Of a stretch of 64,000 nt of DNA, positions 34,041-42,314 are shown piece by piece. Under the pieces are notes generated by a model, which did no database searches, had not been told where the DNA came from, and saw only the letters and a list, made by a program, of their open reading frames with translations. This DNA is from Streptomyces sp. SID13031 (GTDB lineage: Bacteria > Actinomycetota > Actinomycetes > Propionibacteriales > Kribbellaceae): positions 248,001-312,000 of the forward strand of contig NZ_JAAGLV010000003.1 of NCBI RefSeq assembly GCF_010548305.1. The letters are read 5' to 3'. The position numbers were made by a program, and so were the translations under genes. Numbering within the stretch: the stretch's first letter is position 1; the number at the start of each line of letters is the position of its first letter.

Positions 34041-35024
34041 TCAGATCCAGCCCCGACGGCTCGCCTGGATGGCCAGCTGGAATCGGCTGTGGGCGCCGAG
34101 CACCTCTTCGAGACGAGCGATCCGCCGGCCGACCGTGCGAGCGCTCACGCACAGGTCGCGAGCGATCGCCTCGTCGGTGAGACCGGCCGCCAGGTAGGAC
34201 AGCAGTTGCTGCTCATCCGAACCCGGACTCCCGAACGCGTCGACCACCTGAGACTCCGCTGACAGGGGCACGCCCATCTGCCAGAAGACGTCGAAGAGGC
34301 CGACCAAGGAGTCGAGCAGGCCGGACTCGTGGACGATGATGAGTGACCGCCGGGCCCCTTTCTGGCCCGGAACCGACAACAACGCACGTTTGTCGTCGTA
34401 CAGCATGAGGTTGAGCGGCACCTGGGCGAAGACGCGCGCCTGCTCGCCGACCGCGATGCACTGATGAACTGCGGCAAGCCCTTCGAAGTCCTCGAGAACC
34501 GATACGCCGTACAGTCCGCGTGCTCGCACGCCGCGTTCCATGGCCGCAAAGAATCCGATCGCCACGCCGGGCCGCGGGATCTCCATCCCGGTCTGGACCT
34601 TCCGCGGCGAGACGGGGCCGATGCACAAACCGTCGACGGTCGAGGCGGTGTCATCCATCAGCTTGGCCTCAACCGCCGTGCACCGCGCCTCGTCCGCGAT
34701 GACCTCCACAAAGCTCGAGCGGTCGCCGGCTTCGCTCCAGATGTCAGCAAAAACCGAGGCGATCTGGCGAGTGGCGTCAGCAGCCCTCGCATGCTCAGCC
34801 GCCACCTGCTCCAACGGAATCCGCGGAGCGACTGCCTCGATCCCCCCGTCACTCACTTCGAGTAGACCGATGGCAGCCAGCGCCTTCACCTCGTCCGCAG
34901 CAGCGGCGCAGTCCATACCGGCACGCTCGGCCAGGACCTCCAAGCTCGTCCTCCCGCCCACGACGGCCGCACGGTAAAGCGGCTCCGCGGCAGCCGAGAG
35001 AAAGGGCGCTGAGGACAATTCCAT
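34041..35024 (-). CDS. LuxR-type HTH regulator with TrmB-like N-terminus
   Basis: A 327-residue regulator: residues 10-60 form a winged helix of the TrmB/MarR sort (EPLYRAAVVGGRTSLEVLAE, AAIGLLEVSDGG), a middle sensor domain follows (about 90-255), and a C-terminal GerE-type HTH (LSYLAAGLTDEAIARDLCVS, then ARTVGRRIARLEEVLGAHSR). This domain order is frequent in Kribbella and streptomycetes, where ligand and regulon are mostly unknown. It shares its layout with the shorter protein at 27.8 kb. It converges with the M4 protease gene. Confidence 0.88.
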   Translation of the reverse strand: MELSSAPFLSAAAEPLYRAAVVGGRTSLEVLAERAGMDCAAAADEVKALAAIGLLEVSDGGIEAVAPRIPLEQVAAEHARAADATRQIASVFADIWSEAGDRSSFVEVIADEARCTAVEAKLMDDTASTVDGLCIGPVSPRKVQTGMEIPRPGVAIGFFAAMERGVRARGLYGVSVLEDFEGLAAVHQCIAVGEQARVFAQVPLNLMLYDDKRALLSVPGQKGARRSLIIVHESGLLDSLVGLFDVFWQMGVPLSAESQVVDAFGSPGSDEQQLLSYLAAGLTDEAIARDLCVSARTVGRRIARLEEVLGAHSRFQLAIQASRRGWI

Positions 35025-35267
35025 CTCGCCGTCTTACCACTTCTTGCGCCCACTGCGCGAGCACCAGAAACCCTAACCCCCAAGGGCTCGCCTCGCAGTC
35101 ACCAAGACCACACGTGCCGTAACCGCAGGTCCCACGAGCGATCCCTCGGCCGAGGGGTTGGTAGTCGCGGGTGGGGTCAAGGGCGAGCTCGCGGAAGAGT
35201 TTCTCCGGCGGCTGCGTCTCCTGACCATCGCCTACGGTCAATAGAACGCTCCAGCCTTGGGTAGGGA

Positions 35268-35987
35268 TCAGGTGATCAGGTCGGCGAAGACCACGAGGTT
35301 GGCCTCGTATTTGTTTGATGCGTCGTCCAGGCCGCCACAGGTGATCACGCGCAATCCGGCGTGGTCGAGATCGCCGTACACCGCGGCTGTGGGGAAGGCC
35401 GACTTGGGAAACTGTCTGACTCTGGTCACCCGGAACACGGCCACCGAACGGTCCTGGCGAGTGATGACGATGCTGTCGCCCGGTCTAACCAACGCCAGCC
35501 GGGCGAAGACGCCCGCCCGCCCGGACCAGCGGACGTGTCCGGCGATGACGGCTGGCCCCTTCTCACCTGGCGTGGGGCCGCCGGTGAACCAGCCGGCCGG
35601 GAAACCGTTCGGCGGGACCTGCAGGTTGCCGTTGCGCTTGATGCCGAGGCGCATCAGGCCTGAGTCCACCCCGATCGCTGGGATCGCGACCCCGACCGGG
35701 GTGGACTTCCGCATCGGTGCCGACGGACCGCGACCCTGGCCAGGGGGTGGCTGGGACGCTTCGTCGGACGGCTCCGAGCGGAGTACTGGGCTGGACTTGC
35801 GGGGCGGAGTGGTGGTCTTTGGGGTGAGCACCGTCGACGTGATCACTGTGGTCGGCGCGGCGGTTCCGCTTGGTGCGACGTCGGCCGAGGTCGGTCCGGG
35901 CTGAGTCGCCCCCGTGTCCGACCCACTGGTGCACCCGGCCACAGCCAAGGCGGTCGCGACGAGCAGAACCGCTGCGCCGGTCTTCAT
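35268..35987 (-). CDS. class F-like sortase, lipoprotein
   Basis: A 239-residue sortase-fold protein: lipobox AVAGC (Cys19), a Thr/Pro/Ser linker to about 95, then the domain starting at PVGVAIPAIGVDSGLMRLGI. His151 (VIAGHVRW) and Cys217 (LRVITCGG) are in place. In the final strand, where an Arg of the catalytic triad is expected before DN/AN, the sequence reads KYEANLVVFA, so the Arg is not obvious. Its ATG overlaps the stop of the DUF3494 gene (ATGA), so that protein is the natural candidate partner although it lacks an LPxTG-like sorting motif. Confidence 0.85.
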   Translation of the reverse strand: MKTGAAVLLVATALAVAGCTSGSDTGATQPGPTSADVAPSGTAAPTTVITSTVLTPKTTTPPRKSSPVLRSEPSDEASQPPPGQGRGPSAPMRKSTPVGVAIPAIGVDSGLMRLGIKRNGNLQVPPNGFPAGWFTGGPTPGEKGPAVIAGHVRWSGRAGVFARLALVRPGDSIVITRQDRSVAVFRVTRVRQFPKSAFPTAAVYGDLDHAGLRVITCGGLDDASNKYEANLVVFADLIT

Positions 35988-37282
35988 GGCGTGCCAGCCG
36001 CTATCCAGCCGAACCACGGGACGATGGGAGTCTCGATCAGATACATCGAATCACCAGAGGCATCCCCCGTACCCACGGGACCTTCCGGAGTGCGAGTGAC
36101 CTGCGGAGGTCTGGGCGTTGGTGGCGGCATGGTCGGAGGCGTGGTCGGAGGAGTGGTTGGCGGCGTGGTCGGAGGCGTGGTCGGAGGAGTGGTTGGCGGC
36201 GTGGTCGGAGGCGTCGTTGGCGGCGTCGTCGGAGGCGTGGTTGGCGGCGTGGTCGGAGGCGTGGTTGGCGGCGTCGTCGGAGGCGTCGTTGGCGGCGTCG
36301 TCGGAGGCGTCGTTGGCGGCGTCGTCGGAGGCGTGGTTGGCGGCGTCGTCGGAGGCGTGGTTGGCGGCGTCGTCGGAGGCGTCGTTGGCGGCGTCGTCGG
36401 AGGCGTGGTTGGCGGCGTCGTCGGAGGCGTCGTCGGCGGCGTCGTCGGAGGCGTCGTCGGAGGCGTCGTCGGCGGCGTCGTCGGAGGCGTGGTTGGCGGC
36501 GTCGTCGGAGGCGTGGTTGGCGGCGGCGTCGTTGGTGGGGTGGGGCTGCAGGATGGTTTGGTGATGGTGTTGGTGTCGAGGGTGACGGACCCGTTGCGGG
36601 CCAGCATCCGGCCGACGGCTGTGGCGCCCGTGTCCATGGTGATGGACGTCAACGCCAGGATGGTCCCGCGGAAGCTGGTCGCCGTACCGATTGTCGCCGA
36701 GCTGCCCACCTGCCAGAACACGTTGCAGGATTGGGCTCCGTTGGTCAGCACCACGCTGCTGCTGGTCGCAGTGGTGAGCGTGGATCCTGCCTGGAACACG
36801 AAGACCGCTCCCGCGTCGCCTTCAGCGTCCAGGGTCAGTGCTCCGGTCAAGCCGATCGAGGAAGCCGAGTTGTAGACCCCTTGGGTCAACGTCTTGCCGC
36901 CCAGGTCGTCGGTGATCGGCGTCGGCGGCTTCTCCCCCGCGGCGACGTTGTAGGCGGTGACCAGATCGTCCTTCGCGCCCTGCGTCACGTTGTCCCCGGC
37001 GTGGTTCGTTCCCGTGATCGTCATCGTTGCGGTGCCGGTGATCGCCGGATTCGGAAAACTGCCGATGTCTCCGGTCAGGACGGTGGGTCCGGTGTTGGTG
37101 ATTCCTGCCCCCGCGAGGACCACGAAGCTCTCGGCGGTACCCAGCGGCACCACCACGGCCGCCGCCGAGGCGGTCTCCCCGGTTGCCAGTAGGCCGGCCG
37201 AAGAGACGGCGAATGCAGCCGCCACCGCCAGCATGCTCAGACGTAGTCGAGCGGCTACCGGTGAGGGCCTGGAAGGCTTCAT
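35984..37282 (-). CDS. DUF3494 (ice-binding-type) secreted protein on a Thr-Pro stalk
   Basis: A 432-residue exported protein. Signal peptide to about residue 40 (ETASAAAV), then a DUF3494 beta-helix of about 200 residues: LGTAESFVVLAGAGITNTGP, then VLTGDIGSFPN, TDDLGGKTLTQGVY, FVFQAGSTLTTATSS and VGRMLARNGSVTLDTNTI. This fold is that of many ice-binding and adhesin proteins. The next roughly 135 residues are tandem TTPP units, then a short tail MYLIETPIVPWFGWIAAGTP, which is hydrophobic and might be held at the membrane. It is coupled to the sortase gene. Ice binding itself is not proven for this subfamily. Confidence 0.88.
   Translation of the reverse strand: MKPSRPSPVAARLRLSMLAVAAAFAVSSAGLLATGETASAAAVVVPLGTAESFVVLAGAGITNTGPTVLTGDIGSFPNPAITGTATMTITGTNHAGDNVTQGAKDDLVTAYNVAAGEKPPTPITDDLGGKTLTQGVYNSASSIGLTGALTLDAEGDAGAVFVFQAGSTLTTATSSSVVLTNGAQSCNVFWQVGSSATIGTATSFRGTILALTSITMDTGATAVGRMLARNGSVTLDTNTITKPSCSPTPPTTPPPTTPPTTPPTTPPTTPPTTPPTTPPTTPPTTPPTTPPTTPPTTPPTTPPTTPPTTPPTTPPTTPPTTPPTTPPTTPPTTPPTTPPTTPPTTPPTTPPTTPPTTPPTTPPTTPPTTPPTTPPTTPPTTPPTMPPPTPRPPQVTRTPEGPVGTGDASGDSMYLIETPIVPWFGWIAAGTP
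36130..36525. repeat. 12-bp coding tandem repeat (Thr-Thr-Pro-Pro units)
   Basis: About 33 copies of a 12-bp unit encoding TTPP. Two alternating variants, one like ggcgtcgtcgga and one like ggcgtggttggc, make a 24-bp higher-order period across most of the block. The repeat is likely to vary in copy number between strains. Confidence 0.92.
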
Positions 37283-37699
37283 GAGTGACTCATCTTCATC
37301 CTTCGATCAAGCCGCGTGACCCAAAACTGATCACCACGACTGGTTGCGCTGCAGTCAGCGCTTTCGCAAAGGAGGCTCTGCGTCACATGTACGACGGTCC
37401 TGTCAGTTGGGGCTCGATCGAGAGCCCAGCAGGATTTCGTCGGCAGTCCGCCGCCAGCAGCAGGTCCGTTCCGGCCTACCGCGAGCAGACAGCGTGTTCG
37501 CACCTCGTCCGACCGGCGGCGGCTCCGAAGGCCTTTCTACGCCGATCACAATTCGTTACTGACTGTGACGTTAGGTGAGGGATCACCCTCTGTCAATGGC
37601 CAGGTGCATGCCGCAGTCAACCAATCCGAACCAGTTGCCGCGGTCAACTACCCGGGGGGCCGATCGGTTCGCGGAGGATCGGCGAGGACACCCGGTTGC
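37283..37699. other. intergenic region upstream of the DUF3494 gene
   Basis: About 400 bp without a confident gene; it holds the DUF3494-sortase promoter region and the downstream end of the response-regulator gene. A short frame ending MKMSHS overlaps the DUF3494 start by ATGA and could be a leader peptide. No terminator hairpin was found by eye, though gtgagggatcaccctc near 37573 is a weak dyad. Confidence 0.4.
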
Positions 37700-38383
37700 T
37701 CAAGCAGGGCGGCGGAAGCGGTAGCCGAAGCCGCGGACGGACTCGATCTGCGAAAGCGTCGAATCCTCCGATTCGAGTTTCCGCCGGAGTCGAAGTACTG
37801 CGAACTTCACTCGTTCCAGGCCGAGCCCGCTGGGGTCGTCCCACACCTGGGCGAGCAACTGGGTCGGGTTCAGGATCGAGCCCCGGTGCCGGACCAGCAC
37901 GGCCAGCAGGCGGAACTCCGTCGGTGTCAGTCGCACGTCGTGATCGTCCATCCGTACCGATCGCTGCTGTGGATCGATCCGCAGCCGGCCGTCGTCGTAG
38001 ACCTCGATCGCCCACGTCGGCGGCGACGTCCGGCGCAGCAGAGCCTCCAGTCGCGCCACCAGTTCGTTGTTGCCGAACGGCTTGGTGAGGTAGTCGTCGG
38101 CTCCGGCCCGCAGCCCGCGGACCTTGTCCGCCTCCTGCCCATGTCCGCTGAGGATGAGGATCGGCAGGTCGCTGATGTCGCGGACCCGCTCGAGCACCTG
38201 CCAGCCGTCCAAACCCCGTAGCCCGATATCCAGCACCAGGAGGTCAGGGCGCAGGGAGTGCACTGCCCGCAGACCCGCCCGCCCGTCTTCGACGTGGTCG
38301 ACCTCGTAACCTGACCGGCGAAGTAGGACACAGAGCGCGAGTCCGATGTCGGCATCGTCCTCGATCACCAGAACGTGGTTCAT
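37700..38383 (-). CDS. OmpR/PhoB-type response regulator
   Basis: A 227-residue regulator: receiver domain with acidic pocket EDDAD, phospho-acceptor Asp in LLVLDIGL and Lys in TKPF, then a winged-helix DNA-binding domain (VRLTPTEFRLLAVLVRHRGS, ERVKFAVLRLRRKL, RGFGYRF). Its ATG overlaps the stop of the upstream histidine-kinase gene, giving a coupled pair. Target genes are unknown; the DUF3494-sortase operon lies next downstream on the same strand after 400 bp. Confidence 0.95.
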   Translation of the reverse strand: MNHVLVIEDDADIGLALCVLLRRSGYEVDHVEDGRAGLRAVHSLRPDLLVLDIGLRGLDGWQVLERVRDISDLPILILSGHGQEADKVRGLRAGADDYLTKPFGNNELVARLEALLRRTSPPTWAIEVYDDGRLRIDPQQRSVRMDDHDVRLTPTEFRLLAVLVRHRGSILNPTQLLAQVWDDPSGLGLERVKFAVLRLRRKLESEDSTLSQIESVRGFGYRFRRPA

Positions 38384-39111
38384 CGCCGCTCAGCCAGTCG
38401 CCGCCACGGCAGCCACACGCTGATCGTGGTGCCGCCGCTCGTGTTGTCGGCCTGGATAGTGCCTCCATGACTCTCGGCGATCGCCCGGCTCAGTGCCAGC
38501 CCGAGACCAGTCGCGGATGTACCTGTCGCCGGGCGACTGGAGGCTTGATAGAAGGCGGTGAAAAGTTGGTCCAGCTCAACCTCGGAGTATCCGGGGCCGG
38601 AGTCGGAGACCTCGACCCGCCAGCCGGTGGCCGCCGGCACGGCGCGGAGTACCACCGTGTCGCCTGGAACGGCGGCCTCGAGCCTGTTGACGACGAGACT
38701 GGTCAGAAGTCGGTGCAGGAGGACCCGATCACAGCTGGTGCGCGGTCCATCGACATCCTCGCCCCGCAAGGTGATCGCCGCGGATCGGGAGCGAGGTTGC
38801 TGCTCCGCCACGACCGTCCGCACCAACTCAGGGATCGAGACGAGCACCAGGTCCAACTGCGATTCGCCTGACTCAAGCCCGGCGATGAGAGCCAACTCGT
38901 CGATGACGGCGAGCATGCGATCACTGGTACGCCGGATGATCTCGGCGAACTGGCGATGCTCCTCGGTCAGCACTCCCTCCTCGGCCTCGGTCAGGAAGCC
39001 GGAAAAGGCGATCAACGACGTCAGCGAGCCCCGCAATGCATGGCACACCGCGGCGACGAAGTCGTTTCCAGAAGCCGGGCTGCCGGGGCGTCCCAGCCGC
39101 GTTGTCGTCAT
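38380..39111 (-). CDS. sensor histidine kinase, soluble
   Basis: A 243-residue kinase with no membrane segment. The dimerisation/H box is FVAAVCHALRGSLTSLIAFS with His in the VCHALR motif, followed by an HATPase domain (LLTSLVVNRLEAA N box, VSDSGPGYSE G1, GTSATGLGLALSRAIAESHG G2). No input domain precedes the H box, so it probably receives its signal from a partner. ATG at 39111 (AGG 9 nt upstream) is preferred to GTG at 39120. Coupled to the response regulator. Confidence 0.9.
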   Translation of the reverse strand: MTTTRLGRPGSPASGNDFVAAVCHALRGSLTSLIAFSGFLTEAEEGVLTEEHRQFAEIIRRTSDRMLAVIDELALIAGLESGESQLDLVLVSIPELVRTVVAEQQPRSRSAAITLRGEDVDGPRTSCDRVLLHRLLTSLVVNRLEAAVPGDTVVLRAVPAATGWRVEVSDSGPGYSEVELDQLFTAFYQASSRPATGTSATGLGLALSRAIAESHGGTIQADNTSGGTTISVWLPWRRLAERR

Positions 39112-39275
39112 CTGTCTCACCTGTCCGCTTGCGCCGGGCTGCGGCAGCTTAGATCACCAGGTACGACGCAGCAGGCCAGCGCCTCACTATAGTCGAGCTA
39201 TCAGCAATGAGTCACCAGGTGCTCACCCTGGGTGAGAACTGTCTTGACAGCAAACCTCTGGATCAGGAGGAGTTC

Positions 39276-39671
39276 ATGGCCGCAGCGGACGTCGTGCTCG
39301 TTGTCGACGACGACGCGGACATCCGGGAGGCGATCAGGCGGATCGTCGCCAAGTGCGGCTACTCGGCCCTCACTGCCTCCGACTCCCGGGCTGCCCTGCG
39401 CGCCGCGGATGCTGTCGACGGTCCGATCAGGTTGTTGCTCACCGATGTGTGGATGCCCGGAGACATCAGCGCGTCGACGTTGGCCGGACGACTTGCCGGC
39501 CGCTACCCGGACCTGCGCGTGGTCTACGTCTCTGGACTGTCGAAGGAGCTCGCGGTCGACAAGGGACTGGTCGGCGCGAACGCAAGCTTTCTGGAGAAAC
39601 CATTCACCCCAGCTCGGTTGGTGGAAACGATCCGGGCCGCCCTCGGCGACAGCGGGACCGGCATCAGGTAG
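39276..39671 (+). CDS. single-domain response regulator
   Basis: A 131-residue receiver domain only: VVDDDAD acidic pocket, phospho-acceptor Asp in LLLTDVWMPG, Lys in LEKPF. No output domain. AGGAGG precedes the ATG at 39276. It converges head-on with the hybrid kinase gene (stop codons adjacent) and could be phosphorylated by either kinase in this cluster. Confidence 0.92.
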   Translation: MAAADVVLVVDDDADIREAIRRIVAKCGYSALTASDSRAALRAADAVDGPIRLLLTDVWMPGDISASTLAGRLAGRYPDLRVVYVSGLSKELAVDKGLVGANASFLEKPFTPARLVETIRAALGDSGTGIR

Positions 39672-40952
39672 TCAGTTCGCCGCCGGCGCAGGCGCGTCCA
39701 GCACGGCACGGACCATCGTCAGCAATTCCGCCTGTGCGAACGGCTTCTCGATCAGGGCGACACCCGGCTGCAGGGTTCCTCGTGAGGTCAGCATCGGCTG
39801 TGCGTAGCCGGACATGTAGAGCACGCGGATGCCGGGCCGCAGGACGGAGACCTTGTCCGCAACGTCTTTGCCCAGCATTTGCGGCATGACGACATCGGTG
39901 AGAAGCAACTGGATCGGTTCGTCGGTGGTGCTCAGCAACTCCAGCGCGGTAAGACCGTCGGGAGCGGTCAGCACCCGATAACTGTTCCGCATGAGCACGC
40001 GGCGGGTGACCTCGCGCATGGCGTCCTCGTCCTCGATCACCAGGATGGTCTCGCCCCCACCGGAGGATCGGCCTGCGGACCGGGCCGGCGGGTCGGGATC
40101 TGCGGCCTCCCCATCGCCGGCCGGGACCGCCGTGGCCGGGACCAGCATGAAGAAGGTGGTGCCCTCCCCGGGCCGGGACATGATCTGCACGAACCCGTCC
40201 ATCCGCATGATGATCCCGTAGACCGTCGCCAGCCCGAGACCCGAGCCCTCGCCCTTCGGCTTGGTGGTGAAGAACGGTTCGAAGGCGTGCTCGATCACGT
40301 CCTCCGACATGCCGCTGCCGTTGTCGCTCAGCCGGAGCCGGACGTACCGGCCCGGACTGAGGCCGGGGTGGTTCACCGCATAGGCCTTGTCCACAACGAC
40401 ATTCGCGGTGTCGATCCGCAGTACCCCACCATTCGGCATAGCGTCCCGGGCGTTGACCGCGAGATTGACCAGGACCTGCTCGATCTGACCGGGATCGGCC
40501 ATCACCGGCCACAGATCCGGCGCCAGTCCGGCGACCAGGTCGATCTGCTCGTCCAGCGTCCGCTGGAGCAGATGCTCCACGTTGCTCACGACCGCATTGA
40601 GGGAGAGCACCCTGGGTCTGACCACCTCCCGGCGACCGAAGGTGAGGAGTTGATGGGTCAACCCTGCACCCCGTTCGGCGGCGCCCTGGATCTGCTGGAG
40701 GTCCTTCAAGGCCGCATCCCACCGACCCTGGTCGGTGCCGCGCACAGCCTTGATCTCTTCCTCGACGAAGGAGGCGTAGTTGAGGATCACGGAGAGAAGG
40801 TTGTTGAAGTCGTGTGCCACCCCGCCGGCGAGCTGCCCCAGGCTTTCCAGTCGTTGCGACTGGTGCGACCGGTTCTCGGCCTGCTCGCGCTCCGCCTGCG
40901 CTCTGAGTAACTCGCGTTCGGTCTGCGGTAGTTGTGTCGGCTGCTCGAGCAT
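39672..40952 (-). CDS. hybrid histidine kinase with C-terminal receiver
   Basis: A 426-residue protein: coiled-coil N-terminus rich in Glu/Arg (about 10-40), H box GQLAGGVAHDFNNLLSVILN, HATPase domain (VNLAVNARDAMPNGG N box, LSDNGSGMSE G1, GEGSGLGLATVYGI G2) and a receiver domain (ILVIEDEDAMREVTR, phospho-Asp in LLLTDVVMPQ, Lys in IEKPF). It is soluble, lacks PAS or membrane parts, and its receiver resembles the stand-alone receiver next door. ATG at 40952 with GGGGG upstream is preferred to GTG at 40961. Confidence 0.93.
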   Translation of the reverse strand: MLEQPTQLPQTERELLRAQAEREQAENRSHQSQRLESLGQLAGGVAHDFNNLLSVILNYASFVEEEIKAVRGTDQGRWDAALKDLQQIQGAAERGAGLTHQLLTFGRREVVRPRVLSLNAVVSNVEHLLQRTLDEQIDLVAGLAPDLWPVMADPGQIEQVLVNLAVNARDAMPNGGVLRIDTANVVVDKAYAVNHPGLSPGRYVRLRLSDNGSGMSEDVIEHAFEPFFTTKPKGEGSGLGLATVYGIIMRMDGFVQIMSRPGEGTTFFMLVPATAVPAGDGEAADPDPPARSAGRSSGGGETILVIEDEDAMREVTRRVLMRNSYRVLTAPDGLTALELLSTTDEPIQLLLTDVVMPQMLGKDVADKVSVLRPGIRVLYMSGYAQPMLTSRGTLQPGVALIEKPFAQAELLTMVRAVLDAPAPAAN

Positions 40953-41163
40953 CGATATCACCCCCGTGTGACGACCTCTGCACTATAAGCAACCAGGCCG
41001 CTGGGGTACGGGCCGGCGCAGAGATGACACCCGTTCTGCAACCTGGCGGCACCGGCGGACGCACCACAGGAGCCGCAGCCTCAGGACCAGGCGGAACCGA
41101 GGCGCCTCCGCCCGATTCAGGTCTGCGCGACTCAGCGGCACTACCTGCACGAAGGAGAAACTC

Positions 41164-41712
41164 ATGTTCAAGATCCTCAGGAAGAAGCGCGTTGCCATCC
41201 CCCTGGCCGTCTTCTCGGTACTCGCCGTCAGCAGTATCGCCTACGCGTTCTGGACCACCAGCGGCAACGGCGACGCGGCAGGCACCACCGGTACCGGCAC
41301 CGCGATGACCATCGCCCAGAACGGCGTGGTCAGCGGTCTGACGCCGGGTAGCACGGCGCAGGCCGTCGACTACACGATCACCAACACCGCCGACACACCG
41401 CAGTACATCACCTCCGTGACGATCACGAAGACGAGCGTCAACTACCTCAACGCAGCCGGCGCGGGCACCGGAACCACTGCCGCCAACCATCCGGCCGGCG
41501 CGGTTGCCGTGGTGTGCACGACTGCCGACTTCACTTTGGTTCAGCCGAGCGCGGTAGGCCTCGATCTCCCCGCTGGCGATACCGCGTTCACCCGGGACGC
41601 CGGTACGACGTACCTGGGCAGGCTGAGCGGCACGGTCCAGATGCTCAACACCGCCTCGAACCAGGACGACTGCAAGAACACCACGATCAACCTCACCATC
41701 ACCGCCGCCTGA
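41164..41712 (+). CDS. secreted protein with SipW-type signal boundary (TasA/camelysin-like)
   Basis: A 182-residue protein. A basic start (FKILRKKR) and hydrophobic segment lead to SSIAYAFWTTSGNGDA, the A-Y-A-F-W boundary seen in SipW-processed proteins such as TasA and camelysin. The mature part is beta-rich (LTPGSTAQAVDYTITNTADT, SVTITKTSVNYLN), consistent with the immunoglobulin-like fold of that group. First gene of a three-gene run with GGAG upstream. In Firmicutes such proteins form biofilm fibres; the role here is inference. Confidence 0.8.
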   Translation: MFKILRKKRVAIPLAVFSVLAVSSIAYAFWTTSGNGDAAGTTGTGTAMTIAQNGVVSGLTPGSTAQAVDYTITNTADTPQYITSVTITKTSVNYLNAAGAGTGTTAANHPAGAVAVVCTTADFTLVQPSAVGLDLPAGDTAFTRDAGTTYLGRLSGTVQMLNTASNQDDCKNTTINLTITAA

Positions 41713-41801
41713 CGGCGGGAGTACCGCAGCCAGTGGGGGTTACAGGGCCACCCCACTGGCTGCTCGACAGCGACGTACCACCGATGAGACCGGGAGGAAC
41801 C

Positions 41802-42314
41802 ATGAGCAAGACATCCCAGCGACGGCACACTCGATGGATCGCCCTCCCGCTCGTCGCGCTGCTTGCCGCCATCGTTGCCCTCGGCACCCTCACGGCCGAC
41901 GCCTTCTGGTCCGGGGCCGGTGCTGGGATTGCCGCCGGCAACGGCGGTACTGCGCTGTCGATGACCATGTCACCCGGTACGCCGGCCACCCAGCTCGCGC
42001 CGGGGAGTACTGCCGGGGTGGCGCTGACGATCACCAACCCGAACCTGTTCAGCGTCCGAATCAACCAACTGTCGTTGAACGTCGACGCCGGGACGGGCGG
42101 GTTCGCCGTCGACGCCGCGCATGCCGGATGTGCCGTCTCGACCCTCAGCTACACCCAGCAGACGAATGGCGGGGCCGGCTGGACTGTGCCGGCCAAGGTC
42201 GGTGCCGTGAACGGTTCGCTGCCGGTGACATTGGCTGCCGCGCTGACGATGAGTGCGGCCGCGGCGAATGCCTGCCAGGGGGCAGGATTCACCGTTTTCC
42301 TGCTGGCCGGCTGA
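41802..42314 (+). CDS. secreted protein with SipW-type signal boundary
   Basis: A 170-residue protein of the same plan: basic N-terminus, hydrophobic core, then TADAFWSGAGAG at the predicted cleavage site, and a beta-rich body (LAPGSTAGVALTITNPNLFS, SVRINQLSLNVDAGTG). Two Cys in the C-terminal half (HAGCAVST, NACQGAGF) may pair. GGGAGGAA precedes the ATG. Its stop overlaps the next start (TGATG), so these two are coupled. Confidence 0.82.
   Translation: MSKTSQRRHTRWIALPLVALLAAIVALGTLTADAFWSGAGAGIAAGNGGTALSMTMSPGTPATQLAPGSTAGVALTITNPNLFSVRINQLSLNVDAGTGGFAVDAAHAGCAVSTLSYTQQTNGGAGWTVPAKVGAVNGSLPVTLAAALTMSAAAANACQGAGFTVFLLAG

Noticed and set aside
34849..35241. 130-codon minus-strand frame upstream of the LuxR-type gene
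   Set aside because: The first 40 residues look plausible, but it overlaps the regulator gene for over 170 bp in another frame and has no recognised domain.
37360..37400. Possible c-di-GMP riboswitch before the DUF3494 gene (minus-strand GACGCAGAGCC, then GCGAAAGC)
   Set aside because: The core words resemble the GEMM motif, but the GNRA loop is on the wrong side of the core and no tetraloop receptor or second paired element could be found.
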